This document shows positions 32,400 through 45,162 of a stretch of DNA of 64,000 bases, in pieces. The DNA comes from Doryteuthis pealeii. Its lineage: Eukaryota; Mollusca; Cephalopoda; Myopsida; Loliginidae. The DNA is taken from positions 70,600,177-70,664,176 of the forward strand of contig CM042157.1 of assembly GCA_023376005.1 (NCBI GenBank), in the 5' to 3' direction. The translations under genes were made by a program, and so were the position numbers. Position 1 is the stretch's first letter. Each line of letters starts with the position of its first letter. Under the pieces are notes generated by a model. That model made no database searches, was not told the origin of the DNA, and worked only from the letters and a program-made list of their open reading frames with translations.

Positions 32400-33355
32400 C
32401 TAAAGGTTCTCTTTATAAATTTTATAGTTAAAATTTCTAATTTCTTTAACAATTGGTTACTAGTACAAAACAGTGAAAAATATCTCATACACTCTAATAG
32501 ATATATAATATTCTCAAAACAATTTAAATTTGAAATGAGATGATGATTATATATTTTTAAAAATTTGAAAAAAAAAAAAAAAAAAAAAAAATTGAAAAAA
32601 TTTTAAAAAGAAAAATGTAAAAAAAAAAAAAAAATTTTTTAATGAATAATAATTTAAAAAAAAACAAATTTAAAAAAAAATTTTTTTTGATCCCTTTGAA
32701 GAGGGCAATTTTTTAGATATTTTTTATTCAAATGTTTTTTGTTTTGTTTTGTTTAAGACTATTCATATGGCCAAAATTGTTTAAATAGTTTCTTTGTAAT
32801 AATATGATTTCCATCAAATATTAATCTTATGTTTGTGAAAAGGTTTTTTTTTTGTGTTTTATTTTATTTTGGTTCCTTTTCATAAATGGGAATATAACAA
32901 CATGAAATCAAAGCTGACAATAGAATTTCAAACACAATGAAACAAGAAGATATGAAGCAAATAATATGAAAATTGTATATTCAAAATCAGAACAAAAAAA
33001 AAAAAAAAAAAAAAAAAGCATATAGTAAGTATTAACCTGGGGTTGGATTTACCCAAATGTATAAGGGCATTGTTATTTTGAGATTTATTTACATAATTAA
33101 GCGCCTGGAATATTTCAAAGGGTGAAGATTCAATCTTTATTCAGTTTTTTTTTTTTTTTTTTTTTTAAACTGCAATAGATCAATGTACATGAATTAAGTT
33201 TACATTTTAATCAATTTATTATTTGCCTATGATGATGTTGATGATGATGATGAACGGAAAAAAAAAAAAAAAAAAATTACGCCCCTAAAATGGTTTCATT
33301 TACATGGATGAATGAATTTTTTTTTTTTTTTACAATCGTATTTATTTAATAATTA
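32400..33355. other. Low-complexity A/T-rich stretch
   Basis: Long poly-A and poly-T runs (for example 32570-32592, 32998-33017 and 33145-33167) and a (GAT)n run at 33230-33253. No gene is visible. Confidence 0.5.
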
Positions 33356-33357
33356 CA

Positions 33358-33690
33358 TTTGTCTGAATTTTTGAGATGAGGTTTGATAATTTGTATTATT
33401 TAGATTTTTCAGGCTGTTGTCCTCATCTTAACTGGACTTATCAACCGATTCCACCCTGATGCCAGAAAACTGGAAAAAAATCAAGAAGAAACTCGTCAGA
33501 CACAAGATGTCCGTCATGATTAACACAAGGCTCCTGATTCTGAGAAGAACGCTCCCCAAGTTTGACAAGAAGGCTCCCCATGTTTAACAAGAAACACCTG
33601 AAGAAGGCCAGAGGGCACATCAGCCAAAATGTTGTATGTAAAAAATAAAGATGAGGACAACAATCCAAAAAAATCAAAATACTACAAATC
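33358..33690. repeat. Fold-back family P, diverged copy
   Basis: Contains TTTTGAGATGAGGTTTGATA, AAGAAGGCYCCCC repeats and CCTGAAGAAGGCCAGAGGGC. The 86-codon minus ORF across it is a by-product. Confidence 0.6.
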
Positions 33691-33699
33691 AATAATTCC

Positions 33700-33976
33700 A
33701 ATAGATTTTCGTACCATTCACCTATCTTTGTATATAAAATGGACTAAATATAAAGGAATTAGGGATATATATATATATATTTTTTCCTGATCAAAATTGA
33801 ATTGCCTAATTTTTTATTCAAATCCACGACTATTCATGTTAGTATCAATATGGCAGTTAAATGACTAAATGAGCAGTTTGTATGGAAAGATAAAAACTAC
33901 TTTTTTTTTCTTGAATAAGTTGGTAATTTTTTAAAACTTTATGTATTCTTACAATTTTCAATATAAGCAACTGATA

Positions 33977-34012
<36 letters not shown>

Positions 34013-34800
34013 GAAATAAAAAATAATATCTGCTGCCTTGCAACATTTCTCCAGTTCATCCACAAGACATAATTAGTGCTAAAGCCTTCGAGTTAAAGAA
34101 AAAAAATGTACTAAAAATTCGTTAAAAAAAATATATAAAAAATTTGTAAAAAAATGTACTAAAAATTGTAAAAAAAAAAAAAAAAAAAATTTTAATTAAA
34201 AAAAAAAAAAAAAAAACTTATAAAAAAAAATAAAAAAAGAATTGTAAAAAAAATTTTGTAAAATAAAAAATGGTAAAAATATTTTTGTAAAAAAAAAAAA
34301 AAATTGTAAAAGAATTTTTGAAAAAAAAAAAAAAAAAGAAGGCTTTCAAAACTTTTTTTTTTTTTTTTTTTTTTCTTTTTATATTTGCAGTAGCCATGAT
34401 TTTTATGTTGAAAATAACAAAATATATATGTACATATATTTTAAATATTCTTTTTTCTTATATATTTTTAAGGCTCAGACAATAATAGCTACAGTCCTTG
34501 CTTCTCAAAACAAGTTAGAAAATGTAAACCATTTCTAGTAGAATTTAATGACATTAAAGCAGAACAAAAAGAAAGAATTTCTTTCTGATCTGCTAAAATA
34601 GAATCTTGAGACGAGCAATATCTGTCAACAATTTTGTTCTGAATGCACTCTTTATACACGCACACACACACATACAAAGAATATTGCATAAAATGTACAG
34701 ACATACGCTCACACATACAATTTAGTAATTTTTAACTGACCTCATATTTTGAACACACCTTTAAAAAAAAATTTGAAAGCTTTATCTTTTTTTGATATCA
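33700..34800. other. Low-complexity A/T-rich stretch
   Basis: Poly-A runs alternate with short AAATTGTAAAA units (34100-34330). (TA)n lies at 33767-33780. No gene is visible. Confidence 0.5.
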
Positions 34801-35010
34801 TAGTGTTCTAGAGAAGAATTGATATCCCTCTAGAATAGAATGGACTGTTCTATTCTCAATAAAGACAATTGACAATTTATCCTCGGGGGCCTGTCTTTCC
34901 TAGCAAGACCAGCTATTCGACTGCTCACTCATTGTTGTACGTTACCAAATAAACCCTTTTCCTTTAAGTTATGATTCGAGTTATTATTTAACCACTCTAC
35001 ATAGAAACAG
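34800..35010 (+). repeat. Possible LTR-like patch
   Basis: An AATAAAG-type signal lies at about 34858 and an AATAAACCC signal at about 34948. Between them is a GC-richer segment, and TTATTATTTAACCACTCTACA follows. The layout is that of the end of an LTR. No partner is seen. Confidence 0.25.
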
Positions 35011-35070
35011 AGATGAAATTTTAATATCAAAATTCAACTTTAAAAACTATGAAGAGGGAATATAAAAGTG

Positions 35071-35303
35071 TTTAACTCTTAACATCCTGTTGAGAATTTT
35101 CTAAGTCCAGACCCCCATTCCTATAAGGATTTATCAAAAATGGCATTTTCATTTAAAGTTACCTGTTATTTCCCTTAAATCAAAGACTTCTAAATATGTT
35201 TAATATTACATTTAAACAAATGCTATCATTTTAGGCAGATTAGGAAAACAAATGTGACTTCCAATCGGGCGGAATGGGGTGGTATAGGATGTTAAGAGTT
35301 AAT
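35071..35303. mobile_element. M5 MITE, copy 2 (inverted)
   Basis: The ends TTAACTCTTAACATCC and GGATGTTAAGAGTTAA are clear inverted repeats. The interior matches 31850-32072 on the opposite strand. Confidence 0.8.
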
Positions 35304-35417
35304 TAAAAACAAATTGGGTTATGTGACCCATTCCTTAGTTTGAATTTTTAAAACCAGAAAAATTAATTTTTATTTTGGGCTCACAAAAGAGACTTTTTGC
35401 GTAAAGTAAAATCAGCC

Positions 35418-35825
35418 AAGCGGTCTATTATCGATATCAGCCAAACAGCAAGGGAATCTATCCCCTTTTCACTAGTTCTAAACCAGAGAGGCAGCATTGC
35501 TGAAGTGGTGCACCACACCAATCAACAGCTTCCAGATGCTGCTTTACCACACAGAACAGATTACTCGAGCTGAGTTGGCAGGGACAGTATTGAACCCAGA
35601 ACCTTGAGATTCCTAGGCAAATGCTCTACCAACAGCGAGGGAGTCTATCCCCTTTTCACTAGCACTAGACCAAGGAGATTGTTTTGGCATCTGAGATGGA
35701 GCACCACACCTACCATCAGGTCCTCACTTTACCACACAGATCCTTGTGCTACTCATACACAGAGTTGGTGAGGGCTGGTATTGATTCCTAGGTGGATGCT
35801 CTACCGACTGAGCTAAACCAGCCCC
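35418..35825 (-). repeat. Two SINE A copies in tandem
   Basis: The first copy (35418-35632) ends at GCTCTACCAAC, and a second (35632-35825) starts at AGCGAGGGAGTCTATCCCC and ends with GAGCTAAACCAGCCCC. The second lacks its terminal AAGTCGTCGG end. Confidence 0.8.
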
Positions 35826-35909
35826 TTAATTAAAATTAATTAATTATAATATCAAAATTCTGCTTTAAAAATCATTAAGAGGGAATACAGAAGGTTTCTT
35901 TTTTAATTA

Positions 35910-36450
35910 TGAAGGTGAGTCAAAAGGTAATGCCATTTTCTTTATTTCATGTGAAGTTTTTTATTTTTATAAAACTAAGGCCTACATTGAGACCCTAACA
36001 AGACTCAGAGCAAGAATCCGACAAGTCAGACCCAACTTGTCAATCGACAATGTCCTCCTTCTGCATGACAATACTCGGCCACATGCAAGCCTTTTGGCAA
36101 AGGAGAAAATCCCCTCATTCGGGTGGACAACTTTACCACATCATCCATACTCACCAGACTTAGTGCCTTCAGACTATTATCTTTTCAGCCTAATGAAAGA
36201 GGGCTTGAGAGGCAAACATTATTCCAGCGATGAGGAAGTGAAATATGTAGTGAAGAAGTGGCTCAAAGGGCAGGGATACATGCTCTCATTATGAGGTGAA
36301 ACATTGCCATTGAGAGAAATAGTAACTATGTGGAGAAGTAGGGATGTGATCCGCAGAGGACCAGCTTCATTTTGATGTATAATACATGTTCCTCTGTTGG
36401 TAATTATACCGGCCCTAAACAAAGTGGCATTACTTTTTGACTCTTCCTCG
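35910..36450 (+). pseudogene. Internally deleted mariner-type transposon
   Basis: The ends (GAGTCAAAAGGTAATGCC and the inverse GGCATTACTTTTTGACTC) are inverted repeats next to TA. The interior has an 85-codon frame (36037-36294) with HDNTRPHAS, the LPHHPYSPDLVPSDYYLF motif and GKHYSSDEEVK, which are the last catalytic Asp region and C-terminus of a mariner transposase. The N-terminal half is missing, so the copy cannot move itself. Confidence 0.9.
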
Positions 36451-36454
36451 TACG

Positions 36455-37740
36455 TTAATAAACGTACATTTTTATCTCATTTCTTCAGAAACCTGTGTCC
36501 AGTGGCTTCAGCCATTGGACCAGTAAGATATAAATATCAGCACAATCCGAGGGGGCCATCCCCCAGGCAACACCTGGTCTCTTGATTTAAAGAGGCAGGG
36601 TTGGGTTTATTGTCCAGTAACTGATGCACCTCAGTAATATGATCCATTATTTTGCTAATTGATTTTTTTATTTTATTTATATCAAATTCATCTAAATATT
36701 ATTCTTTATACTATTTCTATTATTATTTTGTTATTACTATTTTTCTATTATTATTATATTTTTTATCATTTATTAAGTACAAGAATATTGTGACGTAAGC
36801 TGTGACGTAGTTTTTGTTACAGACAGAAATACATCCAATCTCCATTATTAATAGATATTATATTTTTTATTATTTATATTATTTATTAAGTACAAGAATA
36901 TTATGATATAAGCTGTGACGTAGTTTTTGTTACAGACAGAAATACATCCAATCTCCATTATTAATAGATATATATTTAAAATATATTTATTTATATTTTT
37001 TATTTTTCATTTTGCTAATTGATTAATTTGCTTTGTTAAAAAAAAAAAAAAAAATGTGGTACAAAATATGAGTTCAGGTAAAAATTCTTCCATACCATTT
37101 AACACTGTACATGCAATTTGTGCTAAACAGGAACCAAGCAATCTGACAACTAAAAAAACAAAACAACAAAGCTCAAATTCAACATTACAAAATGGGAATA
37201 ACAATAAAACTAAAAAGGGCAAAACATTGAATTTTTTTTTTGTTTTTTGCAGCTTACAGGATGTATTTACGACCACTCACATTTTTCATAAAAATGGTGG
37301 AATAAGTATTTTCTTCTTCTTCTTGTCTATAATTCTGTGAGAGACAATAAAAGACAATTTTCTTCAGTCTGTTAGACTTTCAATAAAAAAAAAATTTTTT
37401 AAATAAAAAATCAAGTTCGACTCTACACAATCTTTCCCCCCATCCCTCATATTGTTTATAAGATCTTTTTACATTACACTACAAATTGCTGCGTCTCCAG
37501 GATGAAATCAGGTTTGACACTACACAATCTTCCCCTACTCGTCACCTGTTGTTGTCAACAAATGTTTATTTTAGCCGTGACAAATCTAGTTGTAGTTGTT
37601 GACGCAGAGATAGATAGAAAGAATATCATAATAACAGAATCGCTTCAATTAGATATACTAAGCTTGTGACATTCGCCAGTCAGCTGTCAACTTTGGAGAG
37701 GAAGAAAGAAAGAAAGAAATGTTTGTTTTTTTTCAATAGG
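36455..37740. other. Mixed sequence with a short tandem repeat
   Basis: At 36774-36971 a unit containing GTGACGTAGTTTTTGTTACAG and CATCCAATCTCCATTATTAA is present twice. A related inverted piece lies at 20637-20700. No gene is visible. The 94- and 89-codon overlapping ORFs at 37007-37340 are not supported. Confidence 0.45.
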
Positions 37741-37789
37741 CTAATAACCATTATACTATAATTAAAAATGGATAGATCACCAGTATCAA

Positions 37790-38640
37790 GGCCAAACAGC
37801 TAAAATCCACATTTCCAGGATGAGAAATCATCACCTGCCCAATATCACACTGTATGGTGAACTCCCTACTGGTCATCATGACAGAGAGGCACCAAAGAAG
37901 AGATACAAGGACTACTTCAAAAAAATCCCATGGCGCCTGTCACATCAACCATCACTATTGGTCCACCCTAGCTGAGAAACATGATGTCTAGCATCTCACC
38001 ACAAACCATGCTGTCTCCCCCTTTGAAAACACCAGCAGGGTCACCTTTATATAAGGATAAAAGGCATAGGAGGAAGAATCGTAACAATGCCATCAAACCC
38101 TGACCAGACCTTCAGCCGCAGCGACTGTGCCTGCCTTTCCCACATATGCCTTATCAGCCACAAACACGCCTAAACATAGATGGGACCCTAACAGGTACTA
38201 TCACTCCAGGTCTGAGTGAACCTGGAAGTAATAGCAATAAAGAGGTACTCCACACTCCCCAGAGCTCCAGAATTGGAACTTCACCACTAGATGCAGTTTA
38301 TAAAAGGCATAGGAGGAAGAACCACAACACAATGCCATCAAACCCAGACCAGACCTTCAGCTGTAGCGACCGTCCCTACCTGTCCTCGCATAGACCTTAT
38401 CAGTCATGAACATGCCTGCATACAATGTGGACCACCCCCTTAATCTTTGTTCATGAAACCAAACCATAATAATGACATTATGTGACATTGATGAAACTTT
38501 AACCAGATATTCAGTTGTGGCCACTGTGACCCTGCCTGCTTATCCTACATTGGCCATACCAGCTATGAACATGCCTGCAGTCAAAAGGGACTACCCCATT
38601 AACCTTCATTCATGAAGACAAACCATGATGATGATGATGG
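37790..38640 (+). pseudogene. Jockey-like LINE 3' end, zinc-knuckle part repeated three times
   Basis: The region opens with an ITLYGELPTGHHD...KKRYKDYFKK segment typical of LINE C-termini. Three successive versions of the terminal zinc-knuckle coding region follow, each with (C)xxC...CLSH-IxLISH-like residues, at about 38080-38160, 38330-38420 and 38500-38590. A repeat B piece (38174-38300) lies between the first and second. All frames are broken. Confidence 0.75.
38174..38300 (-). repeat. Repeat B internal piece
   Basis: ATAGATGGGACCCTAACAGG, CACTCCAGGTCTGAGTG and CTCCACACTCCCC are the central B boxes. This copy lacks the (AACC)n end. Confidence 0.65.
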
Positions 38641-38779
38641 TGAAAAATGATAGACGAATTGCAATGTTTTTAGTCTGGTAGTCATGATGTTTTAATTCAC
38701 AATTTGTTAAGCAAGATTAAATAATTCTTTTTTTGTTGTTTCTAATCAAATGAGAACATTAATTATTCAACCGTGTCAA

Positions 38780-38783
38780 TGTA

Positions 38784-38824
<41 letters not shown>

Positions 38825-39211
38825 AGGAATTAATCGAACGATGGACAGAAAAACAGTTGAATATAAAAATTCTGTTTTTTGTTATTGTTCTTTTTTTCCA
38901 ATGCGAAGGAAGAAAAACGTAACAAGTATGTTGTTCATTTACCTGTATTTTTTTCTTGATGTTTCCTTAATATTTGGGATTTATATCCCATCTTCAGAAG
39001 ACCTTGGATACATTGAAACAGGACTGTATGTGGATGACATTACATACATACATACATATATATATATATATATGTGAATAAAAAGACCTTGATCTGTTAA
39101 TAAAAATTAAGCACTCATACGGAACCTGAACTCTACAATAAACTACTGTTAGAGAATAAGACCTGCCTAGAATCACCTTGTACCAAGAAACTTGGTACCC
39201 CAACAAAGAAA

Positions 39212-39275
<64 letters not shown>

Positions 39276-39300
39276 ATTACATTAAAAAAAGATTAATAAA
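38780..39300. repeat. Compound (TA)n/(TG)n microsatellites
   Basis: Runs lie at 38791-38818, 39057-39072 and 39208-39274. Between them, an ATCTTCAGAAGACCTTGG...GAAACAGG segment resembles the hairpin boxes of the fold-back families. Confidence 0.7.
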
Positions 39301-40470
39301 CCAAGTTTGTAATAGGATTATTTAATTATCTAATTGTGCAATTATTTTCCTTTGTTCATCTTTACCAATTTTCTTGTTTATAAAAATTCATGAATTAAGA
39401 CAAACCAGAATGTCAGTTTAAAGATGGTGGCTACATCTTTGTCAGTTGGAAACATTTAAATAAGGCCCTGGAATTGAATGTAATAACTTTAAAAAAACTA
39501 TATATTTGCCGTGTATGATGTTTTAATCCCTACATCTTTATCAGGTTGAAACATTTAAATTTACTTCTAAAAATGAAAAAAAAAAAAAAATTTTTTTTTA
39601 AATAATAATTTTCAATATTTACTTATACCTTTCTCAAGGGTATTAGCGCTATGTGAAATGCAAACAGCTGTGTCCAGGTTTTGAACTCGGGTTTGTTGAG
39701 TCCATTTCCTATGTAGATAACCATTACATCAGACGTCTCTATAAAAACTATATAAGAAGTAAATCTAATCCAATTGGCTTAATATGATTTATTTTATGCA
39801 AATTAGCTTTGTTTTGTTTCTTAGTTGAACTCGCTCACTACAATGTGACAATCCAACACATTAGCCATTACAGCACAGGGACCCCCACATGATCCAAAGG
39901 GATCGTATGAATTTCCACCCGATCCAAGGGAGGGTTTTGTTTTTAATGGCATATCAACCTTCAGAGGTATTTAATGCTAAAGCCATCTTTGTAGTTGAAT
40001 AGTTGAAGTATTCAACCATGCCTGCCCCCCCCCCCAAAAAAAAAACATGGTTTTGAAAAGCAAAAACTTAAGAAATTAAATTCTCTCATTCCACAAAACC
40101 CAAAAAATTTTTTTGTTACTTTCTAAAAATTTCTTGGAAAGTCAAACATTTGCTGAGGAAAAAGCAAAGAGGATTTTTTCTTTCAAGGATTAATCATCTT
40201 GTAAATTCCGGGCGGCGTTTAAGGTGCATCTCATAAGCTGCAAAATTTTGTTGAAAATTCCTACAAACTGTCATAAAGTGATATAACAATGATTAAATGA
40301 CTGGCTGGCCTGGGGGTTGCAACCAAACAAACATGAAATGAAGAAGAAGAAAAAAAAAAAACAAAAAAAACAAAAAAAACACTCACAGACAAAAACAAAA
40401 AGATATTTTTAATAGAAACCAGGAAAGGAAACACGCCTGGTTTTATTTAGTAGTGAATATAAAAATGATT
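39301..40470. other. AT-rich, no gene; short repeat B head
   Basis: A repeat B end (TTTTTAATGGCATATCAACC) lies at about 39936-39985. The remainder has no recognisable gene. Confidence 0.4.
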
Positions 40471-40531
40471 TTTCAAATTATAACATGACAAATGAGCAGG
40501 AGAAAATCAGAGATTCTGCTGTTTAATAGGA

Positions 40532-40532
<1 letters not shown>

Positions 40533-40608
<76 letters not shown>
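40533..40608. repeat. (TA)n microsatellite
   Basis: Long TA run broken once near 40568. It creates poly-Ile/Tyr ORFs. Confidence 0.9.
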
Positions 40609-40618
<10 letters not shown>

Positions 40619-41008
40619 AGATCCACGGGAGAAAAGTAAATATTTTATAATGAAGAAGTTCCACAAAACGGTTTGAATTTTATTTTTCTAAAAATAATTC
40701 AAGTTGACAACACCTTTTAGATCTTCTTCAGGTCTGAAACATGTGTTGCATTGTCTTAAATAAAAAAGTTATAAAAAAAAAAATTAAAAAAAATATTTTT
40801 TTAAAAGTTATAAAGAAAAAAAAGGAGGGGGAGGGGTCAATCCATTTTGCAGAACTTAGAAAATTTGCACTCATTCATATATATATATATATATATATAT
40901 GCACATACATACATACAAATATGTATGTGTGTGTGTGTGTGACAATGTAAATTCTCTTCATAAAGGAACCTTAATTCTATATTCAAAATGTCTGGTTTTA
41001 ATTATAAT

Positions 41009-41045
<37 letters not shown>

Positions 41046-41600
41046 AACTCATTATTTCTATCAACATATATAAATGAATTGTTTATAAAAGTTTCTCCTA
41101 ATCTGAATATTACCAAAGTGCATTTAAATATTATTGCCTTGCACAGTTTTAGGACTTGGTTTTTTTTGTTTTGTTTTGTTTTGTTTTTTTAAATTTTTTT
41201 AAAGACACTTGCTAACCTTCTGTTGCCGAATGTGAAGATGGCATCACTATCTTCTGGCTGCCGGTTACTGCAGAGTGTAACCAAGAAAATATTATTAGCT
41301 ACAAGATAATTTCCCTTAGTAAGTTTATTTAGACAAACCTTTGTCAGGAATAGCATCTGTTTGTAAAAAAAATATATATTTATTATAACTGATGAACGGA
41401 AATAGCTGCGCTATAAAAGATGATTATGATAATGGTTTCGGATGAGACTAAGCGTTTTTTTTATAAAGATGATTTTTGTTTTTTTAAGAAAAGAAAAGTC
41501 AAATATTTGTTTGACGATTAAGGACTTTAAAAATACAATAACAAATTGACCACAAAAAAGTAGGATATGAAAAACTTGCTCAATATCTATATGGTTGCTA
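40609..41600. other. AT-rich, no gene recognised
   Basis: Contains (TA)n and (TG)n at 40877-40940 and a poly-A run of about 30 at 41010-41041. The more complex 41210-41330 segment shows no known family. Confidence 0.4.
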
Positions 41601-41610
41601 TTAACAATTT

Positions 41611-41835
41611 AGTTTGGGTTTCTTTGTTTAATGGCATATCAACCTTTGTGGGTTATTTAATGCCAAAGCTTGTAGAAGAATAATGGTACTATTTAACCCA
41701 TAGCTGGAGGGATGAGGAAGTTCAACCCTTCCCCAGGGGGTATTAGTCTGAAATAGCACAACAGGATTTCAAACTTGCTTACTATGATGTTGCAGTCCAG
41801 AATGTTTACCACTATGCCACAGAACTCCCCTCTAT
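41611..41835 (-). repeat. Repeat B-like variant
   Basis: TTTAATGGCATATCAACCTT, GGTTATTTAATGCCAAAGC and the end TACTATGATGTTGCA...ACCACTATGCCACAG are shared with 44465-44820. This variant has a different body from the long B copies. Confidence 0.55.
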
Positions 41836-41896
41836 TAACAATTTAATCAATGCTTTTACTAAAAGAGTTATCAACACAGGAATAATTTTATTTACT

Positions 41897-42212
41897 ATTT
41901 CTCTGAATGTTTGAGATGAGGCTTGATGATTAGTATTATCTGCGTTATTCGGACTATTGTCCTTATCTTTATTGTTATCTGTACAAAGTTTTGGCCGATA
42001 TACCCTCCGGCCTTCTTAAGGTATTTCGGGAACCTTCTTGGACTCGGGAAAAGTCTGAAAAGAAGGTTCCCGAGTCCGAGAAGGTTCCCAAGTCCGAGAA
42101 GGTTCCCGAGTCCGACAAGAAATACCTGAAGAAGGCCGGAGTGTATATTGACCGAAACGTTGTACAAATAACAATAAAGATGAGGACAATAGTCCCAATA
42201 ACACAGATAATA
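41897..42212. repeat. Fold-back family P with internal short tandem repeats
   Basis: The arms pair as in 8240-8592. In the right arm the unit GAGTCCGAGAAGGTTCCC is repeated about three times in tandem. Ser/Arg/Pro-rich ORFs on both strands are translations of this unit. Confidence 0.75.
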
Positions 42213-42283
42213 CTAAAATTTTATTTGTTTTTGTTCTTGATTAATAATAATAATAAAATTTTTTTAATTGTATTTTAGATTGT

Positions 42284-42318
<35 letters not shown>

Positions 42319-42540
42319 GCTTTTTCTAATAAATTTCTACAGAATGTTGTTTTATCAGGCTGTTACATTAGAAACTTTTTTTCCCCCCCCCCCATAGATC
42401 TCCAAAATTAAGCAGCACTTATTCCGGTCAAACGATGATCTTTATGAATTCTTCAGAGTGTTCGAAATGAAAATCTCCCATTTCTAATGCAGAGAGCTTC
42501 AAAATTTGTTCTATATAACAATAAACGAATTAATTAGTTG

Positions 42541-42671
42541 ATCGTTTTGTTTTATGGCATATCAACCTTTTTTGCTGTTGTCTAAGTGGTCATCCAATAT
42601 ATTTTGTGGACAGGGGGAATCTGCTGCTCGGGCAACAGTACATCCTTCATATCAACCAGCCCAGGCTACAT

Positions 42672-42710
<39 letters not shown>

Positions 42711-42850
42711 TTTAAATGGACACTATGTCATCGTCTTTCGTAGACAGAAGGACACCACCAACTAAGTAGTCACCCATTTAAGTACTGAACAGGTTCATTG
42801 CTGCTTAACTTTGGGGATCTAGAGGAAACCAATGCCTCAGCATAACTTGA
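42541..42850. repeat. Repeat B head joined to repeat K
   Basis: TTTTATGGCATATCAACC is followed by a segment with GGGGGAATCTGCTGCTCGGG, GACACTATGTCATCGTCTTTC and GTTCATTGCTGCTTAAC, shared with 58990-59230 and 46440-46500. Poly-A lies at 42674-42706. Confidence 0.55.
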
Positions 42851-43045
42851 CCGCAATCAAAGGAATTAGTAAAAGTCAATAAAAATAGGGATATTCAAGT
42901 TGAAATTTAATATTTAAATATAAAAAGAGTTTACGAATTGTAACAAGAAAATAAAAGAGTATTAAAGAATCTTAAGAAAAATTAAAAGCAAAATTTAATT
43001 TCTAGAATAATTTTTTTTTAACCCCCAAATTTTCCTTTTAAAACT

Positions 43046-43405
43046 CTTTACATTTTATTGAGAATTTTCTAAGTCCAGAGCCCCATTCCTCTAAGTATTT
43101 ATAAAAAAATTCTAAAAATGGCCTTTTCATTTAAATTTACCTGTTATTTCCCTTAAAATAAAGACTTCTAAATATGTTTAATATCACATTTAAACAAAGT
43201 CCAGAGCCCCATTCCAATAAGGATTTATCAATAAATGGCTAAAAATGGCCTTTTCATTTAAAGTTACCTGTTATTTCCCTTAAAATAAAGACTTCTAAAT
43301 ATTAATATTACATTTAAACAAAGGCTATCGTTTGGGGTGGATTAGGAAAACAAATGTGACTTTTGGCCGGGTAGAATGAGGTGGTATAGGACGTTAAGAG
43401 ATAAA
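43046..43405. mobile_element. M5 MITE, copy 3, with internal duplication
   Basis: The AAGTCCAGAGCCCCATTCC...AAATAAAGACTTCTAAATAT segment is present twice (43069-43195 and 43198-43320). The end GGACGTTAAGAGATAAA is the M5 terminal repeat. Confidence 0.7.
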
Positions 43406-43894
43406 ATGATACTGACACTGCATTGATGATGTGGTTTTTTTATTATTATTATTATTTTTTTAAATTCTTTTATTTAAATGTTATGAATTACTTTTGCGAA
43501 TAAGATGAATTTTTTATGAAGCATAATATTTTTATACAGCTACAATTTTTCAAAAAATAGAATATAAAATAGAAACATCGCCATAAGGGATTTAGATATA
43601 AAACCCATCCAAAAGTAAAGTGCTAGGAATTCACAAAAGGTTTACAATAAAGGAGAGGTTTTTTCTTTCTTTTTTTATTACAATTTCAGTCTTAATCTGA
43701 ATCACTGATACTAAGTAAAGTTGTAGAGTATAACAGACGTGTGCACTACGTCTGATACATACATACATACACTCACTCTCACACACAATAAAAATTCAAT
43801 ATGGCTTCACCTACAGAATATTTTTAAAAAAAGAACCAATGAAATATCATAAACATATTTACTAAAATGATTCATTTTGAAATATTCAGAGGTG

Positions 43895-44090
43895 GTTTTT
43901 TGTTGTTGGTTGGGTTTTACGGCATGTCAACCTTTGTTGGGTTATTTTATGCCAAAGACGTATTTATTTTATTCATTATTGATGGGTACTCAATTTTTTT
44001 TTTTTTTTAACAAATTTTTTTTTAAACTCATTTTTTTAATATATTTCACCCATAGATGGGACTAATATGTACTACCACTCCTTTAGAGGT
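43895..44090 (-). repeat. Repeat B, 3' end fragment
   Basis: GGTTGGGTTTTACGGCATGT, CAAAGACGTATTT and CATAGATGGGAC are present; the rest is missing. Confidence 0.65.
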
Positions 44091-44462
44091 GGAAGTGGAT
44101 TTTAGTTGTTGATGAACTATATATATATACAATTATTTTAATATCAAAATTTGATGATTCATCCAGGATTTTTAAGAAGCTTATGAAGAATTTCTAGTAA
44201 TTTCTATTAATAACTATAAAGTCAGATTTTTGTTAGTGGATTATTGAATTTATAATAATAAAAAGATGTAACCTCTGATATCCAACATTATTAAACAATC
44301 ACAATTCAGAAGATTTTATGATCATTTAAAATAGGTGATATTGGTAATTAGTATTTTTAGTTTGCTTTTTTTTTTTTTTTTTTTTTTCTGTTTAAATTGG
44401 CAGGAATATAAAAACCTTTGAAAACACTAACCAATGACACACAATTGGATATGGAGAGAAAT

Positions 44463-44825
44463 TTTGGTTGGTTGGTTGGTTGGTGTTTAATGGCACATCA
44501 AACATTGTGAGTTATTCAATGCAAAATCTTTTTTTTTTATTTTATTTATTTATTTTTTTTTTTAAATGTATGATTTTTTGAACTTCATGTGTATTATTCT
44601 TTTTAATCAAATTTTATTAAAACTATTTTTTTTAAAAAACAAATTCATTTAATTTTTAAAAATTTATTTATGTTTTTTAAAACTATTTTCTTTTATAGCT
44701 GAGAGATGGGGGATGACGCAGTTCACATACCTTCCCCAAGGCTATTAATCCAAAAGTGAATATAATAGCGTGACTGGAGTTCAAACTTGCTTACTACGAT
44801 GTTGCATTCCAACATGTTACCCCCC
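44463..44825 (-). repeat. Repeat B-like variant
   Basis: A (GGTT)n start, TTAATGGCACATCAAAC and the TACTACGATGTTGCATTCC end, as in 41611-41835. Confidence 0.55.
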
Positions 44826-44846
44826 AGTGTATATATATATATATAG

Positions 44847-44880
<34 letters not shown>

Positions 44881-44894
44881 TGAAAGTGAAACTG

Positions 44895-45162
44895 ATTGGA
44901 ATACAATCACTGAAGAACTAAGAAAAAGGACAAAAAGATGAACATTTTTCAAAGCCTCCATGCTTCCTGTAATTCAACAAAACTATATCTGATACCCCCC
45001 TTCACACATATGCACACATATATGTATATTATTACTGTTCCCTATTCATGTTCCTGACATTAGTACATTATTCTATGTACTAGACATGAGACTTTGATGA
45101 GTTGTGGTGCACCTGAGCACTATATGCAATAAATTTCATTATCATTATTATTATTATTATAT
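44895..45162 (+). repeat. Repeat D, inverted copy
   Basis: The plus strand carries TGCTTCCTGTAATTC, ATGTTCCTGACATTAGTACA and CTATATGCAATAAATTTCAT then (ATT)n, the reverse complement of 20280-20500. In this orientation it ends in AATAAA and an (ATT)n tail. Confidence 0.7.

Noticed and set aside
37007..37340. Two antiparallel ORFs of 89 and 94 codons
   Set aside because: Low-complexity Asn/Lys/Phe content, no domain and no copy conserved elsewhere.
41895..42278. Four overlapping ORFs with REPSRTREPS-like repeats
   Set aside because: They are translations of the fold-back P arm and its tandem unit on both strands; frames are not conserved between copies.
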